Positions 8,398 to 17,652 of a DNA stretch of 64,000 nt are shown one piece after another; position 1 is the stretch's first letter, and the number at the start of each line of letters is the position of its first letter. The notes beneath the pieces were generated by a model. The model was not told where the DNA came from. It saw only the letters and a list, made by a program, of their open reading frames with translations, and ran no database searches. The translations under genes and the position numbers were made by a program. Origin of the DNA: Rathayibacter sp. SW19 (GTDB lineage Bacteria; Actinomycetota; Actinomycetes; Actinomycetales; Microbacteriaceae); the NCBI RefSeq assembly GCF_030866825.1, contig NZ_CP133020.1, positions 1,302,001 through 1,366,000 of the forward strand, given 5' to 3'.

Positions 8398-9611
8398 TGC
8401 GCGTCCTCGGGATGATCTCCGGCACATCGCACGACGGCATCGATGTCGCAGTGGTCGACTTTTCCGAGACCGGTGGCGATGTAGTTGCTCGCATTGAGTA
8501 CACCGCGACCACTTCTTACTCGCCCGAACTGCGCGCACGCCTGCTCCGTTCCCTGCCCCCTGCCACGGTGGGCTTCGAAGTAACCTGTGAGCTGGACACA
8601 GTTATCGGCCAAGCCTTCGCAGAAGCTGCCGCAGCCGCATTACGGCGTCATTCCGCTGCCGCGCCCGTAGCCGCAGTCGACCTAGTCTGCTCCCACGGAC
8701 AGACAGTGTTTCACTGGGTTGAGGAGGGCCGTGCCCGCGGGACTCTACAACTTGGACAGCCAGCTTGGATTGCTGAGAAAACACAACTGCCTGTCGTCTC
8801 GAACGTCAGAGCTGCTGACATCGCAGCAGGCGGGCAAGGTGCACCTTTGGTCCCGATCCTCGATCAGATCCTGCTTTCCCCGTACCTGAGCCATGGTATG
8901 AGCGCTGCCGCGCTCAATCTAGGCGGGATCGCCAACATCACAGTATGTGCGCCGGACGCCGATCCCAGGGCATGGGATATCGGCCCAGCCAACGCGCTTA
9001 TCGACGCCGTTGTCACCGCGTCAACAGCGACGACAGACACGTTTGATCGTGACGGCGCCCTGGCCGCCTCAGGTGCAGTCCATCCCGCACTCCTGGGCGT
9101 TCTGCTGGATGAACCGTTCTATGCGCTGCCTGCGCCGAAGAGTTCAGGAAAGGAACTGTTCCACCTCGAGTACCTCAAGTCGAAAGTCGCCCAAGCACAG
9201 GTGGAACTTTCATTCAGCGATCTCGTCGCCACGGTTACGGAACTCACCGCTCGCACCGTGGCCGACGCAGTGCAGGCTGCGCATGTCAAGGTGCTCGTGG
9301 TCTCTGGAGGCGGAGTGCGAAACCCGACGCTGATCGATCGGATTGTCAACCTTCTGCCGCACGTGGAGGTACTGCCCAGTGACGATCTCGGCGTCTCATC
9401 AGACGGCAAGGAGGCTGTAGCGTTCGCGCTGATCGGCTGGGCCACGGCACACGGGCTGTCAGCAAACGTCCCAAGCTGCACCGGAGCAAGCGGTCCGCGC
9501 GTCCTTGGCAGCGTGACGCCTTCGCCCGTGCGGTCGGCGCCCATGTGGAGTGCGCTGGACCGGTGGCCCCGGGTTCGGTTCGAAGCTGGAGAGTTGCCCG
9601 ACCGTGCGTAA
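8397..9611 (+). CDS. anmK: Anhydro-N-acetylmuramic acid kinase
   Basis: A 404-residue AnmK, an ATP-dependent hydrolysing kinase that converts 1,6-anhydro-MurNAc to MurNAc-6-phosphate, the substrate of the preceding murQ product. The N-terminal family signature LGMISGTSHDGIDVAVVD is present, along with HGQTVFHWVEEG, NLGGIANITV (phosphate-binding) and AWDIGPANALIDAV. A late VVSGGGVRNPTLIDRI motif completes the ASKHA fold. It is slightly longer than typical (about 370) because of a C-terminal tail. The ATG shares one base with the murQ stop. Its presence implies that incoming or recycled wall material carries anhydro ends. Confidence 0.94.
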   Translation: MRVLGMISGTSHDGIDVAVVDFSETGGDVVARIEYTATTSYSPELRARLLRSLPPATVGFEVTCELDTVIGQAFAEAAAAALRRHSAAAPVAAVDLVCSHGQTVFHWVEEGRARGTLQLGQPAWIAEKTQLPVVSNVRAADIAAGGQGAPLVPILDQILLSPYLSHGMSAAALNLGGIANITVCAPDADPRAWDIGPANALIDAVVTASTATTDTFDRDGALAASGAVHPALLGVLLDEPFYALPAPKSSGKELFHLEYLKSKVAQAQVELSFSDLVATVTELTARTVADAVQAAHVKVLVVSGGGVRNPTLIDRIVNLLPHVEVLPSDDLGVSSDGKEAVAFALIGWATAHGLSANVPSCTGASGPRVLGSVTPSPVRSAPMWSALDRWPRVRFEAGELPDRA

Positions 9612-10776
9612 TCTAGCTGAGCACCTGGAGCGCTTGATCAACGCGTCACCCGCGCCCCCCGCTAACGCCATCCTCGGCGTCGGTACATCCCAGGGCACGT
9701 CAGTCGAGTCGTTCGGATGGGCTGTGCTTCCCAGCCAGAATTCTCCTGGGGTGCCGATGAGACGTGGACTGCGTCTTGACTTGGCGTCCGTGACCAAAGT
9801 CGCGTCGACAACTGTCGCGGTGATGCGCCTGATCGCTGAGCGCCAGATTCGCCTGGATGACACTGTGCGCTCATTCTTGCCGTTGTTCTCCGGCGACGGC
9901 AAAGAGGCGATTACCGTCAGGCAACTACTCACGCACACCGCTGGCATGCGGCAGTGGTGGCCGCTGTACCTCGAGAGCACGCAGCGCGAAGAGACGATCG
10001 AGCGGGTGCAACGGCTTTCGCTCGCGGCACAACCGGGAGACGCGTGGTCATACTCTGACTTGGGCCTGATGCTCGCAGGAGCGGTGGTCGAGCGGGTCAC
10101 CACGCACTGCCTGGCGGATGCATATCGTATTCTCGTCGCGGAACCAATTGGCTTGACAAGTACATACGGCCCCGTTGCCGCAGACACCGCCGTGACCAGT
10201 GCGGACAGCGATGTCTATGAGCAGAGGATGGTGGAAACCGGGATTCCGTATCCGGTACCGTTCGTTGCAGACGAATTCCTCGGCTGGCGTGGTCATCCGT
10301 TGCGCGGAGAAGTGAACGACGGAAACACCGCGCACGCACTCGGCGGTGTTTCGGGACACGCTGGCCTGTTCTCAACAGTGGACGACTTACTCGCCCTTGG
10401 TGCCGCAATTCGCGGGGGCAACTTTATCCCACGCCGTGTGGTCCACGCATTCGCTGAGTCGACTTCGCTTCGCTCGGACCAAGCCGTCGGATTCAGATGT
10501 ACGACCGTAAACGTTGATGGGGACCCAATCACAATCCTTCACCACGGTGGTTTCACGGGAGCATGCTTCGGCTTCGCCCTGGAGAAGGAGGTCGTGGTCG
10601 CCGGAGGTGTGATGCGCTTGTACGGCACTGTGGGCCAGCTTTCGCGCCACGGGCCGCTGACACCATTACCTCAGCTCGTTACAGTCGACCACATTCAGAA
10701 GATCCTGTTGGCCACCGCAGCTGATGCGCTCCGGACCGAACCCACCCGTGCCACGACATTGCCCGAGGACGTATGA
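9604..10776 (+). CDS. Serine hydrolase, beta-lactamase/AmiE-like (muropeptide amidase candidate)
   Basis: A 390-residue penicillin-binding-protein-like serine hydrolase without a signal peptide, so probably cytoplasmic. The nucleophile motif SxxK is visible in LDLASVTKVAST, the second motif as YSDLG, and a late HHGGFTG resembles the third HxG motif. The GNTAHALGGVSGHAGLFSTV segment is typical of proteins encoded beside murQ in Bacillus-type recycling clusters, where such a protein (AmiE/YbbE) is described as a MurNAc-L-alanine amidase. By analogy it may cut the peptide from imported muropeptides; an esterase role is an alternative. The GTG start overlaps anmK and has GGAGAG upstream. Confidence 0.75.
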   Translation: MRNLAEHLERLINASPAPPANAILGVGTSQGTSVESFGWAVLPSQNSPGVPMRRGLRLDLASVTKVASTTVAVMRLIAERQIRLDDTVRSFLPLFSGDGKEAITVRQLLTHTAGMRQWWPLYLESTQREETIERVQRLSLAAQPGDAWSYSDLGLMLAGAVVERVTTHCLADAYRILVAEPIGLTSTYGPVAADTAVTSADSDVYEQRMVETGIPYPVPFVADEFLGWRGHPLRGEVNDGNTAHALGGVSGHAGLFSTVDDLLALGAAIRGGNFIPRRVVHAFAESTSLRSDQAVGFRCTTVNVDGDPITILHHGGFTGACFGFALEKEVVVAGGVMRLYGTVGQLSRHGPLTPLPQLVTVDHIQKILLATAADALRTEPTRATTLPEDV

Positions 10777-12419
10777 ACGCCAACAATCTAGATTCGGCTT
10801 CAAAGCTCGTTCTGACCATCCGGGATCTTTCGGTTGCGTTTACCACATCACGGGGAGAAGTTGAGGCCGTACGAAATGTCAGTCTTGACCTTGCCGCTGG
10901 TGAGACCGTCGCGATTGTTGGCGAGTCCGGCTCTGGGAAGTCCACGCTGGTCGCCTGCGTCAATCGGCTCCTCGCGGATAACGGGCGAATCGTCTCAGGC
11001 ACAATCATGCTCGGCGATATGGACATCACCGCGGCGAACGAGAGGGCGATAATTTCGATCCGCGGGAATCGGGTCGGCCTCGTGCCACAGGACCCTATGA
11101 CGAGCCTGAATCCTGTGATGAAGATCGGCGCGCAGATTGTCGAAGCCCTCCAAGTTCACGACCGAGCCAGAGGCGGTGCCGCCAAACAGGAGGCGATCCG
11201 GCTGCTTCAACGCGCAGGAATTGCCGAGGCGGCCGCGCGCTTCAATCAACATCCTCACGAGTTCTCCGGTGGCATGCGTCAGCGTGTTCTGATTGCGATG
11301 GCGCTGGCGTGCCGCCCTGAAGTGCTCTTGGCAGATGAGCCGACCTCGGCGCTCGACGTGACCGTTCAGCGACTGGTTCTTGATCAGATGGGAGAGCTGG
11401 CGTCTGAACTGGGAGCGGGAGTGCTGCTCATTACCCACGATCTGGCGCTGGCTGCGGAACGCGCGGACCGTGTTGCAGTGATGTATCGTGGCGAGATCGT
11501 CGAAACCGGCTTTGCGGCCGAACTCGTCGCGAATCCGCAGCACGAGTACACCCGGCGCTTGCTCGCTGCAGCACCCGGCATGGCCACTGCCAAGGTCGCG
11601 CCCACATTCGACCAGGGCGGTGACGCAGCCGAACCTCAGATGATCATAGAGGTCACCAATGCGGTGAAGAAGTATCGGATCCGGGGTGCCCGTGAGCCTT
11701 TCCTGGCCGTCGATGGAGTCAGTCTGAAGATCGGACGGGGTGAAACGGTAGCGATTGTTGGCGAATCCGGTTCAGGCAAGTCGACGACGGCCAGACTCGC
11801 TCTCAAATTGGAGGAGGCGGACGGCGGGACTATCAAATTCCGCGGACACAACGTGGCCAAGCTGTCTGGCCGAGAGCTTCTTGAATTCCGGCGCTCAATA
11901 CAGCCGGTATTCCAGAACCCGTATGCTTCGCTCGATCCGCGCTACACAATCAGACAGGCCGTCGAGGAGCCGCTGCGCGTCCATAAGATTGGTAACCCGA
12001 CCAGTCGGAACAAAGCCGTTGACGGCCTGCTTGACAAGGTTGCAATACCAGCGTCCTTCGCCGAACGATATCCCCACGAACTTTCCGGTGGACAACGTCA
12101 GCGCATTGCAATCGCGCGCGCGCTTGCGCTGAACCCCGAACTCGTCGTCATGGATGAGGCGGTGAGTGCGTTAGACGTCCTCGTTCAGGAGCAGATACTG
12201 GACTTGATGGTCTCGCTTCAGAGTGAACTTGGCCTCTCCTACCTCTTTATCAGTCACGATCTGGCGGTCGTGCGACTCGTGTCGCATCGCGTCTACGTTA
12301 TGCGCGCCGGCAAAGTGGTCGAGAGTGGTGAGCCCGACGCGATCTTCCAAGCTCCGCGTGAGGAATACACCCGTCAGCTCATCGCCGCGATCCCTGGGCG
12401 CGAACTCGCGGTCAATTGA
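10773..12419 (+). CDS. Fused dipeptide-type ABC transporter ATP-binding protein (DppD-DppF fusion)
   Basis: A 548-residue protein with two complete ABC ATPase domains, about residues 10-260 and 300-545. Both Walker A motifs read GESGSGKST. The ABC signatures are FSGGMRQR and LSGGQRQR, and the Walker B segments are LLADEPTSALD and VVMDEAVSALD (Ala where Pro is usual in the second). Each domain carries the oligopeptide-family C-terminal end (YTRRLLAAAPG and YTRQLIAAIPG). It powers the importer encoded at the start of the operon. The ATG overlaps the previous stop as ATGA, making it the last gene of the muropeptide operon. Confidence 0.92.
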   Translation: MNANNLDSASKLVLTIRDLSVAFTTSRGEVEAVRNVSLDLAAGETVAIVGESGSGKSTLVACVNRLLADNGRIVSGTIMLGDMDITAANERAIISIRGNRVGLVPQDPMTSLNPVMKIGAQIVEALQVHDRARGGAAKQEAIRLLQRAGIAEAAARFNQHPHEFSGGMRQRVLIAMALACRPEVLLADEPTSALDVTVQRLVLDQMGELASELGAGVLLITHDLALAAERADRVAVMYRGEIVETGFAAELVANPQHEYTRRLLAAAPGMATAKVAPTFDQGGDAAEPQMIIEVTNAVKKYRIRGAREPFLAVDGVSLKIGRGETVAIVGESGSGKSTTARLALKLEEADGGTIKFRGHNVAKLSGRELLEFRRSIQPVFQNPYASLDPRYTIRQAVEEPLRVHKIGNPTSRNKAVDGLLDKVAIPASFAERYPHELSGGQRQRIAIARALALNPELVVMDEAVSALDVLVQEQILDLMVSLQSELGLSYLFISHDLAVVRLVSHRVYVMRAGKVVESGEPDAIFQAPREEYTRQLIAAIPGRELAVN

Positions 12420-12436
12420 GGATTTTGGACGAGGAT

Positions 12437-12990
12437 TCGGGGGCCAGACTATCTGCCCGCATCCAACCACTCGAGGCGCTCAGTCTTGCATTGTACGAGC
12501 TCGAACGCTCGACGGCGTTGGCGATGGCACACGATGGGTCTGGCCACCTGATGGCGTCTCTGGGCGTGAAGGTGGTGGCCGATCACGACCGCCTGGTCGA
12601 CCTCGTCGGCCTGACGGCAGAGCTACGCGTTCCGATGAGCTTCCGGTCGGGGGCGACGGTTCGGCGGGTCAGCATTCGGCCTGCCCGTCGCATACACGAG
12701 CTCGGGTCGGATCCCGCGAGCGGGATCGCTTGCACGCTTGAGGGCACAAGCGCCTCCAACTCCAGCGGGATGGCCCGTGGGACGCGGTTTCTACTCACGG
12801 AAGATTCTGACGGGCCCGTACCGAACCTTGTGCTGACTCCGACCGTCGAGTCCGAGTCTGACCGCGGTGTCGGGTGCGGGTTGTGCGAGGCGGTCTGCGT
12901 AAGCAATGATCTGACCGCCACCCCGAGCCAACGCATCGTGATGAGGCGGGAGCGTGGGCGGGCGCGCCGAGTCTGTGGGCTCCGAAGGTC
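12437..12990 (+). pseudogene. Decayed FAD/Fe-S D-lactate dehydrogenase-type oxidoreductase
   Basis: Pieces of an FAD-binding and 4Fe-4S oxidoreductase, normally about 900 residues, remain in about 180 codons. Recognisable are an N-terminal AMAHDGSGHLMASLGVKVVA, the FAD loop FRSGG...SGQ (which needs a frame change near 12650), SGIACTLEGTSASNSSGMA (counterpart of the ...GGVIANNSSGMACGT segment of the family), and a C-terminal CGLCEAVCVSNDLTATPSQR matching the CxxC ferredoxin-like cluster site. The intervening catalytic half is deleted. Location next to a MurQ operon is suggestive, since MurQ releases D-lactate, so a D-lactate oxidising enzyme would have been a logical partner. It is non-functional as it stands. 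Confidence 0.65.
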
Positions 12991-13110
12991 ACACCGTGCT
13001 GTTCGCGCCTCGGCTATTCGGGCATGTGGGCTCAGAATGACGCAAGCAACAGGCAAACCTTATCGTCACATTCGCGACCTGTTCGGCGATGCAACTATGT
13101 CTTGGCGATA

Positions 13111-14283
13111 ATGGCAGACACGGCTAGTGTTCCGACAATGCGCCTGCATCGCGCGTCGCTCGTGGTCGCGTTCTTCGCGATGGGCGTGGTTGGGGCGACA
13201 ATTCCGGCGACAATCCCCGGTTCAGCGCTTCGAATGCATACCGATTCCGACCAATTATTGCAGGCAATCTCCGCGCTGTTTCTGGGACTGTTCGTCGGTG
13301 TCGTAGTCGTTGCCGTGACCCGGCGACATGAGCGGAGATTCCTGATTACAGGTCTTCTCCTTCTGTTCGTTGGCCTTGCCTTTCTAGCCGCGAGTGTCAC
13401 GCCGATGATGTTCTTCGTCGCATGTGCGCTGAATGGCCTCGGATACGGTCTCGTGGAGACCAGTGCGACGGCGCTGACTCGATCGCTGGCGGCGCGATCA
13501 ACCTCAAGACACCTTGCGGTGCTCAACGGTTCCTCTGCCGTCGCTGCGGCACTTAGCCCGCTTTTCATCGCCGCTTTCCCCCCGCTCTTTCAAACGATTC
13601 CCGTTGTGCTTCTCTGTACAGTCCCATTGACGGGGGTCGTGATCGCGTGGGTTGGCGTGCCGTGTCCAAAGGCAACCCTTAGCTCGACAGCGACCGGCCG
13701 GCGACGGATGCCAATAGCGACATTAGTAGTCCTAGGATTCGCGGTGTTCGTCTTCGTTGGTGCTGAAACTGTTTTATCAGGGTGGTCCAGCGTGCTCCCG
13801 CAGACCGTCCTGGGTTCCCCGGTGGAATCGGCGGCCCTCGGAACTTCGGCTTTTTGGGTGTTGGCTGCCGCTGGCCGGTTCATTTGCGCTGGCCTGCTAC
13901 GGCGCGGGGTTTCGCCAGAGCGTTACCTTGTCCTTGTGTTGCTCGGCGCTGCAGCATTCGCGGTTAGCGCAGCGATCGTCGGGCATGGCCCAGTTGCAGC
14001 CATCCTGGTCGGTGCCGCCATCGTATCGATCGCACCGGTCTATGCGTTGCTCCTTGGTAGGGCGCTCACCCGAATAGATAGCGGGAATTCCGTTCCTCTC
14101 GTCACAGGGGCGCTGGTCGCAGCGGGAGCGGCGGGAGGGGTTGTAATCTCTTTCTTTGTCGCGCTTGGTGCGGGCTCGACGCCGGCCGCTGTGTTCTCAT
14201 GGGTCGGCATTCTGTTGGCAGTGTGCCTGGTGTTGGTGTTGGCCGAACTGCCACGCAGACACCGACTCATCGCAGGTCGATGA
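13111..14283 (+). CDS. Major facilitator superfamily transporter
   Basis: A 390-residue membrane protein with about twelve predicted helices and few charges between them, consistent with an MFS permease. The family's loop 2-3 basic motif appears as VVAVTRRHERRFLITGLLLL, and a central cytoplasmic loop (about residues 190-210, SSTATGRRRMP) separates two six-helix halves. Substrate is unknown; position after the muropeptide operon could suggest a sugar or wall-derived product, but no direct link is visible. ATG 13111 is chosen; another ATG nine codons downstream is possible and no strong ribosome binding site distinguishes them. Confidence 0.8.
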   Translation: MADTASVPTMRLHRASLVVAFFAMGVVGATIPATIPGSALRMHTDSDQLLQAISALFLGLFVGVVVVAVTRRHERRFLITGLLLLFVGLAFLAASVTPMMFFVACALNGLGYGLVETSATALTRSLAARSTSRHLAVLNGSSAVAAALSPLFIAAFPPLFQTIPVVLLCTVPLTGVVIAWVGVPCPKATLSSTATGRRRMPIATLVVLGFAVFVFVGAETVLSGWSSVLPQTVLGSPVESAALGTSAFWVLAAAGRFICAGLLRRGVSPERYLVLVLLGAAAFAVSAAIVGHGPVAAILVGAAIVSIAPVYALLLGRALTRIDSGNSVPLVTGALVAAGAAGGVVISFFVALGAGSTPAAVFSWVGILLAVCLVLVLAELPRRHRLIAGR

Positions 14284-14534
14284 TTCCCATGCACTGCGGT
14301 GGGGGATGCCGATGCATTTGCCGTTGTACGAGATCCGTCCCTCGACGGGGCACCGGGCAAGCCTCAGGATGCCGTCCGTGTTCTGCGCCGTCGAATTCCC
14401 GTTTGGCGCGGGGCTGTCGAAGGCTGCCCTGGCGTTTGAAGGTTGCGGCAGCGTTGTCTCACCGGCAATCGAAGTCGCGTTCTAGCGCGCAACCAGGGCA
14501 CCTTGATCGTTTCGGGAGACTCGTTTCGGCCGGA

Positions 14535-15204
14535 AGCCGAGCGCTTCTCTGGGTGGCGAGGGAGGGCATCCGCTGGGTTTGATTTAGACATTCGGGCGGG
14601 TGCGCTCGAGGTCGTCACGCTATTGAACCTGCGGCACGTGACCTTCGACCCGACGAACGTCAGCGGGATTCAGATAGCTGCGAAGTTCGCGGGGATCATG
14701 CAGGTGCAGGCGGTGCGTCGGCAGTGTGGGTTGCCGTGGATTTCGGCGATGCCGACGGTTTTGTATGGTCCGGGGGATAACTTCTCGCGTACCGGGTCGC
14801 ATGTGTTGCCGGCGTTGATTCGCCGGTATGACGAGGCGGTGACTGCGGGGGCGGCCTCGGTGACGAATTGGGGGACCGGGAGCCCGCGGCGGGGGTTTTG
14901 CATGTGGATGATATGGCTGCGGCGTGTTTGCACCTGTTGGGGCATTATGACGGGCCGCAGCAGGTGAATGTGGGTACGGGTACGGATGTGGCCATTCGTG
15001 AGGTTGAGGAGACGGTTGCGCGGGTGGTCGGGTTTACGGGGGGAGACGTTGTGGGGTGTGTCGAAGCCGGATGGGACGCCGCAGAAGTTGTTGGATGTGT
15101 CGAAGTTGGCGGGGGAGGGGTGGACAGCGCGGATCGGGTTGGAGGACGGGCTGCGGGGGACCGTTGAGTGGTACCGGGAGCATGCCGGGGAGTTGCGGGA
15201 GTAG
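14535..15204 (+). pseudogene. fcl (GDP-L-fucose synthase) remnant, copy B
   Basis: The longest 3' part of the dispersed fcl repeat. It keeps the core (GGCATCCGCTGGGTTTGATT at 14565), then after a scrambled stretch KFAGIMQVQAVRRQCGLPW, SAMPTVLYGPGDNFSRTGSH and LPALIRRYDEAV, with a frameshift at about 14895. The C-terminus then continues through QQVNVGTGTDVAIREVEE, a second frameshift near 15045, and GWTARIGLEDGLRGTVEWY to a stop at 15204. The loss of residues 30-150 and two frameshifts rule out function. Bases 14284-14534 upstream and 15205-15455 downstream contain no recognisable gene. Confidence 0.85.
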
Positions 15205-15455
15205 GTGCGGTCGTGCCGCGTGTCGGATTCAAGACAGACTGCAACATATCAACCCAATATGTGGCATTCATCTCAGTCGCAACGTCTCGATTGCACAGGA
15301 GCACGATATTCGGCAGTGCAACTAAATGCCACAATTGTTGCGAGTGTCAGAACCGTCGGCGCAAGTCCGATGAGTGGCTCATGCGAGCGGGAAGCACTCT
15401 GGGCACCGTGGAGGCAGCGGTGATAATTCGCGGGCTGTAGAGGGTTGCCAGGGAA

Positions 15456-15490
15456 GGCATCCGCGGGGCTTGGTGTGAAGGAGCATCTGC
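15456..15490 (+). repeat. fcl-derived core fragment, copy C
   Basis: Only about 30 bases of the dispersed fcl repeat are recognisable: GGCATCCGCGGGGCTTGGTG followed by TGAAGGAGCA, matching the ASAELDLKD codons of longer copies. It lies 31 bases beyond the stop of the orphan histidine-kinase-like gene on the other strand. Confidence 0.6.
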
Positions 15491-15520
15491 TTGTTCTTGA
15501 CGTTCGCTTTGGGCCGGAAT

Positions 15521-16081
15521 CTAGTCGTGCGCAGTTGCGCAGAATCGGACTGTGGTCGCCAGCCGGGCGCCGCTGAGTGGTCCGGGCGCGAGTGTGATTG
15601 CGCCCCCCAGCGCGTGGATGGTTTGCGAGAGCAGGCTGAGGCAGTGGAGGGTTGGCGCGTGTTCTGGCGGGCCCGTACCGTTGCCGTCGACGGTGAGAAC
15701 AATGCCATCCTGCCCGTCACAGGTGATGCGCATGGCCAGCTCGGCAGCGTGGCCGTTCAGCAGCACGCTGGAGATCGCTTCTTCGACCACCCCGAGCAGG
15801 AGAATGGGCCGACTAATGCGGTGCTCGGCCGACGAAGCTCGCGCAGCATCGATGTCGCCCACACCGTCATCGTTATCAAGATGCACGGCGATCGCTGCCG
15901 GCATACGACGCACCATCATCCGGGCCGCCAGCTCGAGTCCACGGTCGACACGGGCCGGATTCAGCGGCTGGCCGGTTTGCTGCACGTCACTTTCTGGTAG
16001 ATCGTCCAGTTCTTTCCGGAAGGCCTCGACGCGGTCGGCTATCGACTCCACATGTGAATTGCTCAAATGACCGCCTGGCAA
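15521..16081 (-). CDS. Orphan histidine-kinase-like ATPase domain protein (probably truncated kinase)
   Basis: A 186-residue protein that resembles only the C-terminal half of a sensor histidine kinase. A helical stretch around residues 15-75 precedes an HATPase_c-like region: LGVVEEAISSVLLNGHA is in the N-box position but has Ser where the Mg-binding Asn is expected. TVDGNGTG is a plausible G1 box, and ALGGAITLAPGPLSGARLAT is the usual end of the fold. No phospho-accepting His box, sensor or membrane segment is present, and no response regulator is adjacent. It may be a dead remnant or a standalone ATPase; flanking fcl fragments C and D suggest it was cut from its context. Confidence 0.5.
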   Translation of the reverse strand: MPGGHLSNSHVESIADRVEAFRKELDDLPESDVQQTGQPLNPARVDRGLELAARMMVRRMPAAIAVHLDNDDGVGDIDAARASSAEHRISRPILLLGVVEEAISSVLLNGHAAELAMRITCDGQDGIVLTVDGNGTGPPEHAPTLHCLSLLSQTIHALGGAITLAPGPLSGARLATTVRFCATAHD

Positions 16082-16183
16082 CTTTGGGAATATCGCTTCG
16101 GATTGCCGCTCCTCTAGAGGGCTTTCGAAAGTCGCGGTGAGGGTGGCGGGTTATTGGGGTGGCCGCTTGTAACCAGAGGAGAA

Positions 16184-16404
16184 GGCATCCGCGGGCCTTG
16201 ACTTGAAGGGGCAGATGGCCGATGCGAAGATCGTGCGGTTCATGAAGTATCAGGCGGTGCGGCGTCAGTAAAGGTTGCCGTGGATTTTGGCAATGCCGAC
16301 GAATTGTATGGCGGGGGATAACTTCTCGCGCGCCGGGCCGCAGGTGTTGCTGGCGATGATTCGCCTGCGTGACGAGGCGGTGGCGGCGAGTGCGGCATCA
16401 GTGA
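16184..16404 (+). pseudogene. fcl (GDP-L-fucose synthase) remnant, copy D
   Basis: A short fcl relic: the core GGCATCCGCGGGCCTTGACT at 16184, then a large deletion to GCGAAGATCGTGCGGTTCAT (the KIAGIM region, degraded), GCGGTGCGGCGTCAG with an in-frame TAA, GCAATGCCGACGAATTGTAT, GGGGGATAACTTCTCGCGC, and the ALIRRYDEAV equivalent ending near 16404. Bases 16405-16485 hold nothing recognisable. Confidence 0.75.
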
Positions 16405-16485
16405 CGGTGGTGTTAGAGGCATGTGAGGAAGAAAGCGGAGTATGTGCGCGGCCGCGGCTTGACAATATCCGAACCCTTTGTGGAG

Positions 16486-17652
16486 TCAACTGTTCCAGTG
16501 ATAGTGGCCGTTGGCGTCGGCACCTTTGCCGCCGCACACATAGGTTCTTCCGTTTGCCGCTGTTCCCGATTGACCGACGAGACTGTCGGGGCAGAAGGCG
16601 CCGGGCGTGATCGGACCCGAAGCTGGCGCGGGAGCTGGAGCTGGAGCAGGGGCAGGAGCCGGAGCCTGTGCGGGTGGGGGCGGTGGCGCAACGTATGGCG
16701 CCTTCACGGTGAAGGTCACGGTGTCTGCGGCGAACAACATCGAGCCCGCGGCGGGGCTCTGTGATATCACGGTCCAGCCCGTTGCATCTTGTACGGGTGC
16801 ACCGCTGCCGTCGACGAAAACAGCGGCTAGTTTTTGGGCGGCAACGGCGGCAAGCGCTTGCTCAGCGAGCTGACCGGCATGGTCCGTCAAGAGGATGGAG
16901 GGCGTCGGCGTTGGTTTGGGAATCGGTACGAGGGTCAGCGTGACGATGTCGCCCTTGGAAAGGCCCGTTCCAGGCGCAGGGAGTTGGGATTTCACCAGCC
17001 ACGCAGAGAGATCGGTCGGGGCGGATCCGTCGTTGGTTTTCAGGACAACGCGGTAACCCATTTTGGCAAGTCGCCTCTGGACTATGTCGCTGTGCTGGCC
17101 GATATAGTTCGAGACCGTGAGCGCTGGGTGGCGGGTTGCAGTTGCAGAGTTCGTCGCGATGATCGCGCCAGCGTTGTCGGCGGTGGGGTGCGTGGCCCCG
17201 TAGCCGCCCGATCCGATGAGGAGCACGATGAAGGCGACTGTCGCTGTTACGACGGCTGCCGTTCGGGAACGTGGCAGATTGGCCCAGGACGGGCGACGCG
17301 TGAAAGCCACATAGAGCGCTGTGATCAGCGCGACGAGCGCGAGCATGATGAGAAAGCTAAAGAAGCCGCCCGTTCGTGCAGCAATGGTGAGAAAGAGAAG
17401 CAAGACGAGACCGACGGCCCACGTCGAGACTGTTGGTCGCCACGTGACCCTGTTGCGCGTGGTCACGTTGCGCAAGGACGCGCGTGGCTTGTTCAGATTG
17501 CGCGGCCCCGATTGACCGGGCGGCGGCGTGGACGGTGGTATGCCCGGCATCGGTGTGACTGAATCGGTCCATCGGGTGCCGTCCCACCAGCGCAGCATAT
17601 TCGGGCTGCGCGTGTCTACGTACCAGCCTGCAATCGGCTGCTGCTTGGGCAT
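16486..17652 (-). CDS. DUF2510 membrane protein with PASTA-like repeats
   Basis: A 388-residue envelope protein typical of actinobacteria. It begins with a DUF2510 motif (GWYVDTRSPNMLRWWDGTRW, residues 8-27), followed by a Pro-rich linker and membrane segments at about residues 75-115 and 130-150. The extracytoplasmic part has two PASTA-like modules (about 170-235 and 250-325, each with a QSP/SQLP...G element). An Ala-Pro repeat (PAPAPAPAPAPAPA) acts as a spacer and the end is a short Cys-containing module (AFCPDSLVGQSGTAANGRTY, CGG). PASTA modules bind wall fragments or beta-lactams in other proteins; the role here is unproven. A GAAGAAG ribosome binding site supports the start. Confidence 0.75.
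   Translation of the reverse strand: MPKQQPIAGWYVDTRSPNMLRWWDGTRWTDSVTPMPGIPPSTPPPGQSGPRNLNKPRASLRNVTTRNRVTWRPTVSTWAVGLVLLLFLTIAARTGGFFSFLIMLALVALITALYVAFTRRPSWANLPRSRTAAVVTATVAFIVLLIGSGGYGATHPTADNAGAIIATNSATATRHPALTVSNYIGQHSDIVQRRLAKMGYRVVLKTNDGSAPTDLSAWLVKSQLPAPGTGLSKGDIVTLTLVPIPKPTPTPSILLTDHAGQLAEQALAAVAAQKLAAVFVDGSGAPVQDATGWTVISQSPAAGSMLFAADTVTFTVKAPYVAPPPPPAQAPAPAPAPAPAPAPASGPITPGAFCPDSLVGQSGTAANGRTYVCGGKGADANGHYHWNS

Noticed and set aside
12583..13056. Minus-strand open frame over the lactate dehydrogenase relic
   Set aside because: No motif; the plus strand carries recognisable FAD and Fe-S segments, so the minus frame is a shadow.
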